Below, one piece after another: positions 26,212 through 34,119 of a stretch of 48,417 bases of DNA; position 1 is the first letter of the stretch, and every line of letters begins with the position of its first letter. This DNA is from Actinoplanes oryzae (GTDB lineage Bacteria > Actinomycetota > Actinomycetes > Mycobacteriales > Micromonosporaceae). The stretch spans positions 1 through 48,417 of the forward strand of contig NZ_JAUQWH010000057.1 in assembly GCF_030757795.1 (NCBI RefSeq), in the 5' to 3' direction. The position numbers and the translations under genes were made by a program. Under the pieces are notes generated by a model, which worked only from the letters and a program-made list of their open reading frames with translations, did not search any database and had not been told where the DNA came from.

Positions 26212-27864
26212 ATGCGTCGCAAGCGAACACTGATCCTCTCCGCAGCCGCCGTGGTGGCCGCCGCGGGGACCGCCTGGATCGCCCTGCCGGCGTCCGCGGC
26301 CGCCACGACCGCGGTCTTCACCAAGACGTCCGACTGGGGCACCGGGTGGCAGGGTGACGTGACGATCACCAACGGCGCCTCGTCCGCGATGTCCTCCTGG
26401 AAGGTCGAGTTCGACCTGCCCGCGGGTGCGACGATCGGCAGCTACTGGGAGGCCGACATGGTCGCCAGCGGCCAGCACCGGACGTTCACGAACCGGGCCT
26501 GGAACGGGAACGTCCCGGGCGACGGCAAGGTCTCGTTCGGCTTCGTCGGCTCGGGCGCCACGCCGATCAACTGCCTGATCAACGGGCAGCCGTGCGCGGG
26601 CTCGGGCGGTGGCGGCAGCACGACCGCGCCGACCGTCGCCCCCACCAAGCCGGCCACGACCGCGCCGACCGTGGCGCCGACGACGAAGGCGCCGACCGCG
26701 GCGCCCACCTCGAAGACGCCCACCACCGCACCGGCGACCAAGCCGGCCGAGGACACCAGCGTGCCGCCGGCCTCCAGCCTGCTGCCGGTCAAGGTCACCA
26801 ACGACACCGGCCGCTCCGACGCCGTCTACCTGTACGTGCTCGGCACCAACCTGACGACCGGCAAGCTCGGCTACGTCAACGCCGACGGGGCGTTCACGCA
26901 GTGGACGGGCGGCGGTTCCGTGCCGGTGCCCGCGCCGGACGTGTCGATCGCCGGCCCCGGCAACGGGTCGAGCAAGACCATCAAGATGCCGAAGAACCTG
27001 TCCGGCCGGCTCTACATGTCGTTCGGCAAGAAGCTGGACTTCCGGCTCACCACCGACGGCCTGGTGCAGCCGGCGCCGTGGGCGTCGGGCGACCCGAACC
27101 ACGACATCCTCTTCGACTGGAGCGAGTTCACGCTCAACGACTCCGGCCTCTGGCTCAACAGCTCGCAGGTCGACATGTTCGCGGTGCCGCACGTGGTCAG
27201 CGTGCAGGGCGGCGACGGGGTCACCCTGAAGACCGGCGAGGTCAAGGACGGCGGGCGGCAGAAGGTCATCGACCAGATCAAGGCCCAGCCCGACTTCGCC
27301 AAGAGCGTGGTCACCCGCGCCGACGGTACGGTGCTGCGCGTGCTCGCCCCCGGCAAGGCGGCCGACGCCGGGCTGATGAGCGCCACCTACCTCGACCCGT
27401 ACATCACCAGGGCGTGGAACGCGTACACGTCGAAGACGCTGACCGTGGTGCCCTTCGGCGACCAGCCGAACACCAAGTTCTTCGGCAAGACCAGCGGCAA
27501 CGTCATGAACTTCACCGACGGCTCGGGCAAGACCGTCGCCTCCTTCACCAAGCCGTCGACCGCGAACGTGTGGGGCTGCGACGGCGCGCTCGGCGCCCCG
27601 AACGACCTGGTCGTGGGTCCGATCGCCCGCACGCTCTGCGCCGCGATGCAGCGCACGACGCTCGGCACGCTCGACACCCAGCCCAGCGGCGGGGCGGCCG
27701 ACTTCTACCAGGGCGAGCCGGCCAACCACTACGCCAAGGTCATCCACGAGCAGATGAAGGACGGCAAGGCGTACGCGTTCGCCTTCGACGACGTGCAGAA
27801 CCAGGAGTCGCTCGTGCACTCGGGCGACCCGCGCCAGGCCGGGATCGTGCTGAGCCCGTTCTGA
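26212..27864 (+). CDS. Secreted GH64 beta-1,3-glucanase with N-terminal CBM2-like domain
   Basis: 550 residues. Residues 1-30 are a Sec signal peptide ending ASA. Residues about 31-128 form a CBM2-like module (GWQGDVTITNGASSAMSSWKV, NGNVPGDGKVSFGFVGSG). A Thr/Pro/Ala linker of TAPTVAPT-type repeats follows to about residue 185. The remainder is a GH64 catalytic domain of thaumatin-like fold. WSEFT and SSQVDMF place Glu305 and Asp321 sixteen residues apart, the spacing of the catalytic Glu/Asp pair in characterised GH64 laminaripentaose-producing glucanases. The enzyme should cut beta-1,3-glucan of fungal cell walls outside the cell. Two very strong hairpins follow. The 225-base divergent gap upstream is locally AT-rich (26117-26170) but I see no operator in it. 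Confidence 0.94.
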   Translation: MRRKRTLILSAAAVVAAAGTAWIALPASAAATTAVFTKTSDWGTGWQGDVTITNGASSAMSSWKVEFDLPAGATIGSYWEADMVASGQHRTFTNRAWNGNVPGDGKVSFGFVGSGATPINCLINGQPCAGSGGGGSTTAPTVAPTKPATTAPTVAPTTKAPTAAPTSKTPTTAPATKPAEDTSVPPASSLLPVKVTNDTGRSDAVYLYVLGTNLTTGKLGYVNADGAFTQWTGGGSVPVPAPDVSIAGPGNGSSKTIKMPKNLSGRLYMSFGKKLDFRLTTDGLVQPAPWASGDPNHDILFDWSEFTLNDSGLWLNSSQVDMFAVPHVVSVQGGDGVTLKTGEVKDGGRQKVIDQIKAQPDFAKSVVTRADGTVLRVLAPGKAADAGLMSATYLDPYITRAWNAYTSKTLTVVPFGDQPNTKFFGKTSGNVMNFTDGSGKTVASFTKPSTANVWGCDGALGAPNDLVVGPIARTLCAAMQRTTLGTLDTQPSGGAADFYQGEPANHYAKVIHEQMKDGKAYAFAFDDVQNQESLVHSGDPRQAGIVLSPF

Positions 27865-27872
27865 TCGGTCCC

Positions 27873-27900
27873 GCAGCCGCCGCCGTCTGGCGGCGGCTGC
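27873..27900 (+). terminator. First hairpin after the GH64 gene
   Basis: Twelve-base perfect arms GCAGCCGCCGCC and GGCGGCGGCTGC with loop GTCT, eight bases after the stop codon. Confidence 0.65.
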
Positions 27901-27917
27901 GCCGCCCGCCGAAGACG

Positions 27918-27964
27918 AGCCGGCGCGCCTGCCCACGGGGGACAGGCGCGCCGGCTGCTTTTGT
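27918..27964 (+). terminator. Second hairpin with T-run after the GH64 gene
   Basis: Fourteen-base perfect arms AGCCGGCGCGCCTG (27918-27931) and its complement (27943-27956) around an 11-base loop, followed by GCTTTTG. This is a classical intrinsic terminator. Confidence 0.9.
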
Positions 27965-27993
27965 CCAGTCATTTACCGGGACGTGGAACGGTT

Positions 27994-28007
27994 TTACGCG
28001 TACGTAA
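27994..28007. promoter_or_regulatory. Inverted repeat TTACG-CGTA-CGTAA upstream of the Bcr/CflA transporter
   Basis: Perfect 5-base arms in an AT-rich island (about 27990-28030), about 155 bases before the transporter start. It may be an operator or part of the promoter. Confidence 0.35.
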
Positions 28008-28109
28008 TAAATGCTTTTCCTGATTTGTGACGGCGCCCACGAAAAGCGCAAACGCGGGAATGCAGCCTGCAGGTCTGGTCTTGTCGACGTGGTGAGGGGT
28101 TGTGTGCCT

Positions 28110-28123
28110 CATGCATACGCATG
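28110..28123. promoter_or_regulatory. Inverted repeat CATGC-ATAC-GCATG upstream of the Bcr/CflA transporter
   Basis: Perfect 5-base arms centred about 43 bases before the start codon, a position typical of a repressor site for drug-exporter genes. Confidence 0.4.
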
Positions 28124-28158
28124 CCCTCGGCACAGTACCGACGACGGATGGATGTTTC

Positions 28159-29448
28159 ATGACCCAGGCGCCCGACCGTGAGGCCGTGGTTGTCCCGCAG
28201 GCCGGCCAGACTCCCGGGGAGCTGATGTCGACGGGTGCGCGGGTGCGGCTCGTGCTGGTGCTCGGCTTCCTCATCGCCATCGGCCCGCTCACCATCGACA
28301 TGTATCTGCCGGCCCTGCCGACGATCGTGACCGACCTGCAGACGACCGACGCGGCCATCCAGCTCACGCTGACCGGCACGCTGGCGGGTCTCGCGCTCGG
28401 CCAGCTGCTGATGGGCCCGCTCTCCGACGCGGTCGGCCGCCGCGGCCCGCTGCTCGCCGGCGTCGCCGTGCACATCCTGGCCTCGGTCCTGTGCGTGATC
28501 GCGCCCAACCTGGCCGTGCTCGGCTCGCTGCGCATCCTCCAGGGCCTCGGCGCCGCCTCCGCCGCCGTCATCGCCATGGCGGTCGTGCGCGACCTGTTCA
28601 CCGGCCTGCCCGCCGCGAAGCTGCTCTCCCGCCTGATGCTCGTCATGGGCGCCGCCCCGATCCTGGCCCCGACCCTGGGCGGCATCGTCCTCGGCTGGAC
28701 CTCGTGGCGCGGCGTCTTCGTGGTCCTCGCCCTCTTCGGCGTCGCCATCCTGACCGTCACCGCCCTCGGCCTCCCCGAGACCCTGGCCCCCGAGCGCCGG
28801 CGCAACGGCGGCGTGGCCGGGACCCTGCGCGACTACGGCCGGCTGTTCAAGGACCGCGCGTACATCGGCCTCATCCTCGTCGCCGGCCTCGCCTTCTCGG
28901 CGATGTTCGCCTACGTCTCCGGCTCGTCCTTCGTGTTCCAGCAGGAATACGGCATGTCGGAGCAGCAGTTCGGCTTCGTCTTCGGCGCCGGGGCGGTCGG
29001 CCTGATCCTGGCCACCCAGTGCAACGTCGTGCTCCTCCGCCGGTGGACCCCCGCCCAGATCCTCGTCACGGCGCTCGCCGCGGGCGCCGTCGCCGGGCTC
29101 GTGCTGCTGCTGTTCGCGGCGCTCGACTTCGGCGGAATCTTCGGCATCCTGGTCCCGCTCTGGCTGGTCCTCGCCGCCACGGGCCTGGCCCTGCCGAACG
29201 CCCCCGCGCTGGCCCTGTCCCGCCACGGCGAGGCGGCCGGCACGGCGGCGGCCCTGCTCGGCGCGGTGCAGTTCGGCATCGGCGCGGTGTCGGCACCGCT
29301 GGTCGGCCTGCTCGGCTCGGACGCGGTCGGCATGTCGACGGTCATCGCCGGCGGCATGGTCGCGGCGAACATCGTGCTCGCGCTGGTCGTCCGCCCGTGG
29401 ACCCTCCCGGCCGAGCGCCCCGAGGGCGCGGTCGTGGTCGCTCACTGA
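28159..29448 (+). CDS. Bcr/CflA-family multidrug efflux MFS transporter
   Basis: 429 residues from the ATG at MTQAPDREAV; an upstream in-frame ATG at 28102 is less likely because the operator-like repeat would lie inside the gene. The family signature is clear: LTIDMYLPALPTI in helix 1, QLTLTGTLAGLALGQLLMGPLSDAVGRRGPLLAGV (motif A), RILQGLGAASAAVIAMAVVRDLF and GAAPILAPTLGGIVL (antiporter motif C region). Twelve membrane segments. It would export drugs or natural products using the proton gradient. It converges on the lanthipeptide-like operon and shares its terminator, so a role in exporting that peptide is conceivable but not supported by operon structure. Confidence 0.92.
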   Translation: MTQAPDREAVVVPQAGQTPGELMSTGARVRLVLVLGFLIAIGPLTIDMYLPALPTIVTDLQTTDAAIQLTLTGTLAGLALGQLLMGPLSDAVGRRGPLLAGVAVHILASVLCVIAPNLAVLGSLRILQGLGAASAAVIAMAVVRDLFTGLPAAKLLSRLMLVMGAAPILAPTLGGIVLGWTSWRGVFVVLALFGVAILTVTALGLPETLAPERRRNGGVAGTLRDYGRLFKDRAYIGLILVAGLAFSAMFAYVSGSSFVFQQEYGMSEQQFGFVFGAGAVGLILATQCNVVLLRRWTPAQILVTALAAGAVAGLVLLLFAALDFGGIFGILVPLWLVLAATGLALPNAPALALSRHGEAAGTAAALLGAVQFGIGAVSAPLVGLLGSDAVGMSTVIAGGMVAANIVLALVVRPWTLPAERPEGAVVVAH

Positions 29449-29466
29449 CCGCTCGATCACGCGTGG

Positions 29467-29493
29467 GGCCCGCACTCTCGACGAGTGCGGGCC
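29467..29493. terminator. Bidirectional terminator between the MFS gene and the RiPP operon
   Basis: Perfect 11-base arms GGCCCGCACTC (29467-29477) and GAGTGCGGGCC (29483-29493), loop TCGAC, followed by TTCGT. It sits between the stop codons of two convergent genes. Confidence 0.8.
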
Positions 29494-29502
29494 TTCGTCG
29501 GC

Positions 29503-30525
29503 TCAGGCAGCCTCGAGGAGTACGGCGCTGCGCAGCGCCGTGGTCTCCTCCGAGACCGGCCGCAGTCCCGCGGCCGTCGCGAGCGCGCACATATCCTCGA
29601 CCGTCCGGGTGGGCCGGGCCATCTCGATGTCGAGGCGCAGCCGGCCCGCGGTCGGATCGAACAGGTCACCGGCGCGGCTGGGCAGGACCAGCTGGGTGAC
29701 GAGCACGGCGGGACCGGCCTTCGCAACGACACCCAGCAGCTGGACGGCGTCCTCGTCGGGCCAGTCGGCGAGCACGTCGCAGAGCACGTGCAGGTCGGCC
29801 GGGGGCAGCGGGCCGGTCATGAAGTCGGCTTCATGGATACGCCAACGCCCCGGGTCGATGCCGTCGAGCTGTTCCCCGGCCAGCCGGCTCATCGGCGCGA
29901 GATCGACCAGGTCGCAGTGCGCGCACAGGTCCCGGCTCAGCAGCTCGCGAGCGAGTCGGCCGGTGCCGGCGCCGACGTCGCACACGGTGCGTGGTGCCCG
30001 GGCCCGGATCAGCTTCTCGATCGGGGCGAAATCCACGACCGGCGTCCGGTGCCCGAACACTGTCCGCGCCTCGCCGAGATCCATGCGAGCCACTCGGGAC
30101 CACACGGACTCACCGTGCTGTTCCTCCAGGCCGGTGCGCCCGGAGCGCACGACGTCGAGCAGTGCGACGACGCTGTGGTTCACGTCGCCGCTCAACGTGC
30201 CGAGGCGCAGCGAGCCGATCAGCCAGGACTGCGGCGAGGGGCCGGGCGCGTCACAGGCGGCCCGCCCGAGCACGGTCAGGCGGTAGCGGCCGTCCGGCCC
30301 GGCCCGCACGACGTCGCGGGACGCCAGGTGATCGAGGATCCCGGTGAGGATGCGGGCGTCAGTCGAGGTGAGCCGCGCCAGCTCGGCGGCCGTACGGGGC
30401 CGGTCGCGCAACAGGCCGGGCAACCCGAGCGAGACCAGGACGCGCAGCGCCATCGGCGTGACCAGGTCGCTCAGGGCGTGCAGCCGGCGGACGGCCGCGA
30501 GGTCGGCGGGCTCGTCCTCACTCAC
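29503..30525 (-). CDS. SAM-dependent methyltransferase of the O-methyltransferase fold, last gene of the RiPP operon
   Basis: 340 residues from GTG at 30525, which overlaps the end of precursor A2 by eight bases; an in-frame GTG at 30540 is the alternative. The N-terminal winged-helix dimerisation domain (LSDLVTPMALRVLVSLGLPGLL, TAAELARLTSTDARILTGILDHLASRDVV) and the Rossmann domain (TVCDVGAGTGRLARELL, then LVDLAPM and IHEADFMTGPLPPADLHVL) match the plant/actinomycete O-methyltransferase family. In that family the catalytic base lies in an HDW-D motif; here the position reads LADWPDEDA, so the usual His is replaced. That leaves N- or C-methylation, or altered O-methylation, open. As the last gene of the operon it is a candidate peptide tailoring enzyme. 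Confidence 0.85.
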   Translation of the reverse strand: MSEDEPADLAAVRRLHALSDLVTPMALRVLVSLGLPGLLRDRPRTAAELARLTSTDARILTGILDHLASRDVVRAGPDGRYRLTVLGRAACDAPGPSPQSWLIGSLRLGTLSGDVNHSVVALLDVVRSGRTGLEEQHGESVWSRVARMDLGEARTVFGHRTPVVDFAPIEKLIRARAPRTVCDVGAGTGRLARELLSRDLCAHCDLVDLAPMSRLAGEQLDGIDPGRWRIHEADFMTGPLPPADLHVLCDVLADWPDEDAVQLLGVVAKAGPAVLVTQLVLPSRAGDLFDPTAGRLRLDIEMARPTRTVEDMCALATAAGLRPVSEETTALRSAVLLEAA

Positions 30526-30835
30526 CGCACGACCCGGCACAGGACAGGACAGGGCTGCACGTCATGAACGTCAGGATCATGACCGACACGGTCCCGTAGC
30601 GCGGGTTGAGCTGCTTGGCCAGCTCCACGAGACGCTGCCGGTGGTCGGAGCCGCCGATCAGGTCGCCGTCGAAGAACTCCATCATCTGCCGGGTCGCGTC
30701 CTCCAAGGCGATCTCCCCGTGGACGTAGCCTCGGGCGGAACCGACGAACCGCTCGATGCCGGGAATGGTCGCCGTCTCCTCCTTGAGCCGGGCGAGCACG
30801 AGCTTCTCGAACTGTTGTCCTTCGACCTGGGTCAT
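30518..30835 (-). CDS. RiPP (lanthipeptide-like) precursor peptide A2
   Basis: 105 residues. The ATG overlaps the stop of the HopA1-LanC gene (ATGA), and the stop overlaps the methyltransferase start. Residues 1-80 form a charged helical leader (VLARLKEETATIPGIERF, then ATRQMMEFFDGDLIGGSDHR and QRLVELAKQLNPRYG). The last about 24 residues switch to a hydrophobic Ser/Thr/Cys-rich core starting TVSVMIL, containing TFMTCSPVLSC and ending AGSCGE: three cysteines and seven Ser/Thr. This is the composition of a lanthipeptide core. The leader aligns with precursor A1 (FF-G, ER/HR, I/LVELTKR/AKQ), and the cores align at T-x-x-[ST]-C-[ST]-x-x-L-S-C. The cleavage point near Gly81 is inferred from where similarity changes; no GG-type peptidase site is obvious. 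Confidence 0.85.
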   Translation of the reverse strand: MTQVEGQQFEKLVLARLKEETATIPGIERFVGSARGYVHGEIALEDATRQMMEFFDGDLIGGSDHRQRLVELAKQLNPRYGTVSVMILTFMTCSPVLSCAGSCGE

Positions 30836-33006
30836 GATGCGTCCTTTCCACGGCGTGGCAACAAGGGATACAAGGGAGACGGAACGTCCCGGGGAGCGCA
30901 CATGCGCAGGGCGAGCAGACCCGCCCCGGCGGCGCCGGTCATCAGACCCGGTGCCGTGCGCACCACTCCGGCGGCGGTGTAGTGCTCGAGGGCTTCGGTC
31001 AGCAAGTGGGCCGGCAGTCCGGTGAGGTTGCTGGTCAGCTCCGCGGCCCCGGCGACTGCGAGCTTGCCATGGCACGCGGACGGGTCGGCGGACGGCCCGG
31101 CGAAGCGGGCACCGTTTTCGTGCAGTGCGGACACCGCCGTGGCCAGGTCCCCGGTCGCCACCGCTCGTTCCGCCGACACCAGCCGCGCCACCGCGATCCC
31201 CGGCGCGCCGTAGCACCAGTGGAACCGGGACTCCCCGGTTCCCGACGGACCCCCGGGCCAGTTCCCGGCTGCCCGGTCCAGGAAGCGGCGCTCGTGGTCG
31301 GCCGCCGCGGCCGCCGCCCGGTCCAGATCCGCCACTCCGCCAAGACGGTGGCTGAGCTCGGACAAGGCCAGCACGGTCGAGGAGGGTCCGTGCGCCAGGC
31401 CGGGCACCTGTGTCGCATCCAGGCCACGGGCGGCCAGTTGCCGGCCGTACCCGGCAGCCCGATCGAGCAGGCGCCCGCGGGCCTTTCCCGGGCCCGCCGA
31501 CTGCGCTGCCCAGCAGTAGGCCAGCACAGTGCCGGAGATGCCGTAGACGAGGTCGTGATCGGGCACATCGTCGCCGGGACTCACGGCGTTCAGCAGGTAC
31601 GTGACCGCCGCGTCCCGCAAATCGCCATGGCCGAGGGTCCGCCCGATCTCGGCCACCGCGGCGGCCGCACCGGCTTGTCCGCCGTAGAGGCCGTGCCGGT
31701 GCTGCAGGCCGGGAAGGTGCCGAAGCGCGGTGTACGCCGCCGACCCCGCGATCTCGGCGTGCCGGTGCCTGCCCAGAACGACGGAGGCGTGCGCCAGGAA
31801 CATCGCGATCCCGGACAGCCCGTCGTAGAGCTCCGGGCCGACCGTGCTCAGTTCCGCAGGATCGTCGGTGCCGGTGCTGACGGAGAGCCAGGTACAGCCC
31901 TGACTCGCGGTGACAGCGAGGTCGGCCAGCAGGTCGGCGATCCGCTCGGCGTGCTGGGCGGTTGTCCCGTCGCCGCCGGTGTACACCGCGGGATCCGTGG
32001 CGGTAGCAAGTGGGCCGGCCTCGTCGGGCAACACCGGATCCCACCGGGGGGCGCCTGGGTTGAGGTGGGTCGAGCCGACGGGTCGGCCGCTCTCGGCGAG
32101 GGCACGGCGCATGTGGTGAACCCGCGTTCCGGGTGTGGACCGGGGACCGTTGCGCAGATGGTCGTCGACGAGTCCCCTGGCGAGGATCCGGGAGACGGTC
32201 TGGCCGAAGCTCAATCCGCCCGGCGGGTCGTCGGCGAGGGCAAGTCCGGGTGCGATCCGCCGGGTGCACGCCGGTGTCCACGGGCGCAGGTCGGCACGGA
32301 CCTTCCGATGGACAGCGAGGAGGGTGCCCCATTGCGCCGCCATGCGAGCGGCCGGGAGGTAGAGCACGGCGACGTCGGCACGCTCGGGCCAGACCGTACC
32401 GCTGTGTGCGATCTTGAACTGGAACGGCTCCCCCTGGTCGTTCAGGGCCGCGGTCAGGGCGGCGACCAGCCCGGGACCGCCCCGCCGGCAGACGTTCCAG
32501 TAGAGCCGGGTCGTGCCGGAGCCGGTCGAGCCGGGCCCTCGGTCCCCGATGAAGAGGACATGACCCGGCGAGCGCATCGGCAGTGCGGTGGGCAGCCGGT
32601 GATCGTGGTCTCCGGAAGTGGGCCCTGGGCGTAGGAAACGAACGCCCCACAGGGTGAGTTCGGTGTCGGTGACCTCCTCGAAGGACGGCAGCCAGGAGCG
32701 CTCGCCACGGTGGGCCTCCAGCAGTTCGCGGACAAGGCCGGCGTTCCCGCTGAGGGCGGGTGACGATCTGTCGGCGGCCGAGAGCGGCCGCGGCGCGCCG
32801 AAGACGTAGTACGCGGAGTAGAGAAGATCGGCCAGGTACGACCGGAGCGCCTCGGGCACCAGATCGCCGGTCACCTCCGGCGCGGGAACGACGGTCTCGT
32901 CGTACCAGGAGATGCTGGAGTCGGTATGGATGCGTACGCGGGTGGCGAGGTCGTCGAGCTCGGGCGCCTCCGGCTCGATCACGGCCAGGCTGCGGGTGGT
33001 TGTCAC
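30832..33006 (-). CDS. HopA1-LanC fusion: putative lanthipeptide lyase-cyclase
   Basis: 724 residues from GTG at 33006, overlapping the kinase stop (GTGA) and ending in an ATGA overlap with precursor A2. Residues about 1-330 are a HopA1 (type III effector-like) domain, the LxmY type: TRLYWNVCRRGG, PFQFKIAHSG, RADVAVLYLPAARM, and RRIAPGLALADDPPGGLSFGQTV. Residues about 385-700 are a LanC-like alpha-toroid: YDGLSGIAMFLAHASV, HGLYGGQAGAAAAVAEIG, YGISGTVLAYCWAAQ, GLAHGPSSTVLAL, the zinc ligand Cys598 in WCYG, and Cys645-His646 in CHG. In class V lanthipeptide systems the HopA1 protein works with an APH-like kinase to phosphorylate and eliminate Ser/Thr; LanC enzymes then add Cys thiols. One chain here would unite elimination and ring closure. 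Confidence 0.9.
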   Translation of the reverse strand: MTTTRSLAVIEPEAPELDDLATRVRIHTDSSISWYDETVVPAPEVTGDLVPEALRSYLADLLYSAYYVFGAPRPLSAADRSSPALSGNAGLVRELLEAHRGERSWLPSFEEVTDTELTLWGVRFLRPGPTSGDHDHRLPTALPMRSPGHVLFIGDRGPGSTGSGTTRLYWNVCRRGGPGLVAALTAALNDQGEPFQFKIAHSGTVWPERADVAVLYLPAARMAAQWGTLLAVHRKVRADLRPWTPACTRRIAPGLALADDPPGGLSFGQTVSRILARGLVDDHLRNGPRSTPGTRVHHMRRALAESGRPVGSTHLNPGAPRWDPVLPDEAGPLATATDPAVYTGGDGTTAQHAERIADLLADLAVTASQGCTWLSVSTGTDDPAELSTVGPELYDGLSGIAMFLAHASVVLGRHRHAEIAGSAAYTALRHLPGLQHRHGLYGGQAGAAAAVAEIGRTLGHGDLRDAAVTYLLNAVSPGDDVPDHDLVYGISGTVLAYCWAAQSAGPGKARGRLLDRAAGYGRQLAARGLDATQVPGLAHGPSSTVLALSELSHRLGGVADLDRAAAAAADHERRFLDRAAGNWPGGPSGTGESRFHWCYGAPGIAVARLVSAERAVATGDLATAVSALHENGARFAGPSADPSACHGKLAVAGAAELTSNLTGLPAHLLTEALEHYTAAGVVRTAPGLMTGAAGAGLLALRMCAPRDVPSPLYPLLPRRGKDAS

Positions 33007-34049
33007 GGCTGCCGCACCCCGAGGAAGATCTGAGCGCCGGCTTCGGGACGGCGGAACAGGTTTGCCGCGACCTGCAGGAGATGCCGGCACGCCGCTGAGA
33101 CCGAGGGCGCCGCCGAGCACCGCTCCATGGTGGTCAGCACCATCCGGCCCGCCACCCACTGGACAAGGTCGACCGGCGGCACCACGCAACCGCCGCCCTC
33201 CTGGTAGGCGTCGAGGACGCGCCGCACGACGGCGTGCAGAGCGCCGAGCCTGTCCGCCCGGTGCCGGTCGGCTGCGGGCCGGGCCCAGACGTCCGCGTCC
33301 TCCAGAAACGCGATCACGTGCCCGGCGACGAGCGCCCCGAGGTCCCACCGCGGATCGCCACGCCCGGCCAGTTCCCAGTCGATGACGACGAGCCCGCCGC
33401 CCGGGGTCTCGATGATGTTCTCGGGGCGTACGTCGTTGTGGATCTGGCTGCTCGCCCGCCACCGCGAGGACAGCGACAGCAGCCCGGCCGTGAGCATCTC
33501 GTCGGCCTGGATCAGCCGCGTCAGCAGGTGCGAGCCGTGACTGTGGAACTGGAAGGCGGCCAGCGGTGGCCGCGCCAGCAGGAACACGGCCGAGGGGCGC
33601 GCCGGCGGCAGGGTGGACGGGTCCGGGCCGCTGCCGTGCAGCCGGGCCAGGATGCCCGCCAGCTCCGGCGCCCGCGCGGCGTGCGCACGGGGGTCACGCT
33701 CGATGCTGCCGGCCAGCGTGGAGCCGGGGACCCAGTCGGTGACCAGGCACCCGTCCCGGAAGGAACGCAGGCACGGAACGGGCACGACGCTCCCGAGCCG
33801 ACTGTAGGTGGCAGCCTCGTCGCGGACCGACTGCACGGTCTCGCTGTTCGTGCCCTGCTTCACCACGAATCCGGAGGGCCCTGTACGGACGACGTAAGTA
33901 CGGCAGCGGCTGGACCGGTCGGTCACGGTCACTCCGGCGCTGACCAGGGTCTCCGCCGATATCAGGCCGCGCGCCACGAGATGGTCGACCGTTCCCCTGG
34001 CGTCGAGCAGCTGTGCACCTCCCGGTGCGAAGTCGATCAGTGCCCTCAT
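33003..34049 (-). CDS. APH-like kinase of the lanthipeptide operon (LxmK-like)
   Basis: 348 residues, ATG start. An aminoglycoside-phosphotransferase/protein-kinase-like fold: FVVKQG with Lys64, SVRDEAATYSRL with the paired Glu, VTDWVPGSTLAG hinge, catalytic loop SQIHNDVRPENII (His204, Asp206, Asn211) and metal-binding VVIDWELAGRGDPRWDLG (Asp224). All catalytic residues are intact. LxmK-type kinases of class V lanthipeptides and TvaC-type kinases of thioamitides share this fold and phosphorylate core Ser/Thr before HopA1-mediated elimination. Its stop overlaps the HopA1-LanC start, so the two are translationally coupled. An unrelated antibiotic-resistance role is unlikely given the flanking precursors and HopA1 partner. 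Confidence 0.88.
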   Translation of the reverse strand: MRALIDFAPGGAQLLDARGTVDHLVARGLISAETLVSAGVTVTDRSSRCRTYVVRTGPSGFVVKQGTNSETVQSVRDEAATYSRLGSVVPVPCLRSFRDGCLVTDWVPGSTLAGSIERDPRAHAARAPELAGILARLHGSGPDPSTLPPARPSAVFLLARPPLAAFQFHSHGSHLLTRLIQADEMLTAGLLSLSSRWRASSQIHNDVRPENIIETPGGGLVVIDWELAGRGDPRWDLGALVAGHVIAFLEDADVWARPAADRHRADRLGALHAVVRRVLDAYQEGGGCVVPPVDLVQWVAGRMVLTTMERCSAAPSVSAACRHLLQVAANLFRRPEAGAQIFLGVRQP

Positions 34050-34119
34050 GGATCCGGCCGCCCTTCGTGGTCGAGGTCGCGGAGAAGCCGCACAGCTGCT
34101 CGGCTGGAAAGGGTCGGGA

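Noticed and set aside
28159..29448. Bcr/CflA transporter as dedicated exporter of the lanthipeptide-like product
   Set aside because: It is convergent with the operon and has its own upstream repeats; the evidence is proximity only.
33003..34049. Aminoglycoside resistance phosphotransferase
   Set aside because: The fold matches, but translational coupling to a HopA1 protein between two Cys-rich precursors points to RiPP dehydration.
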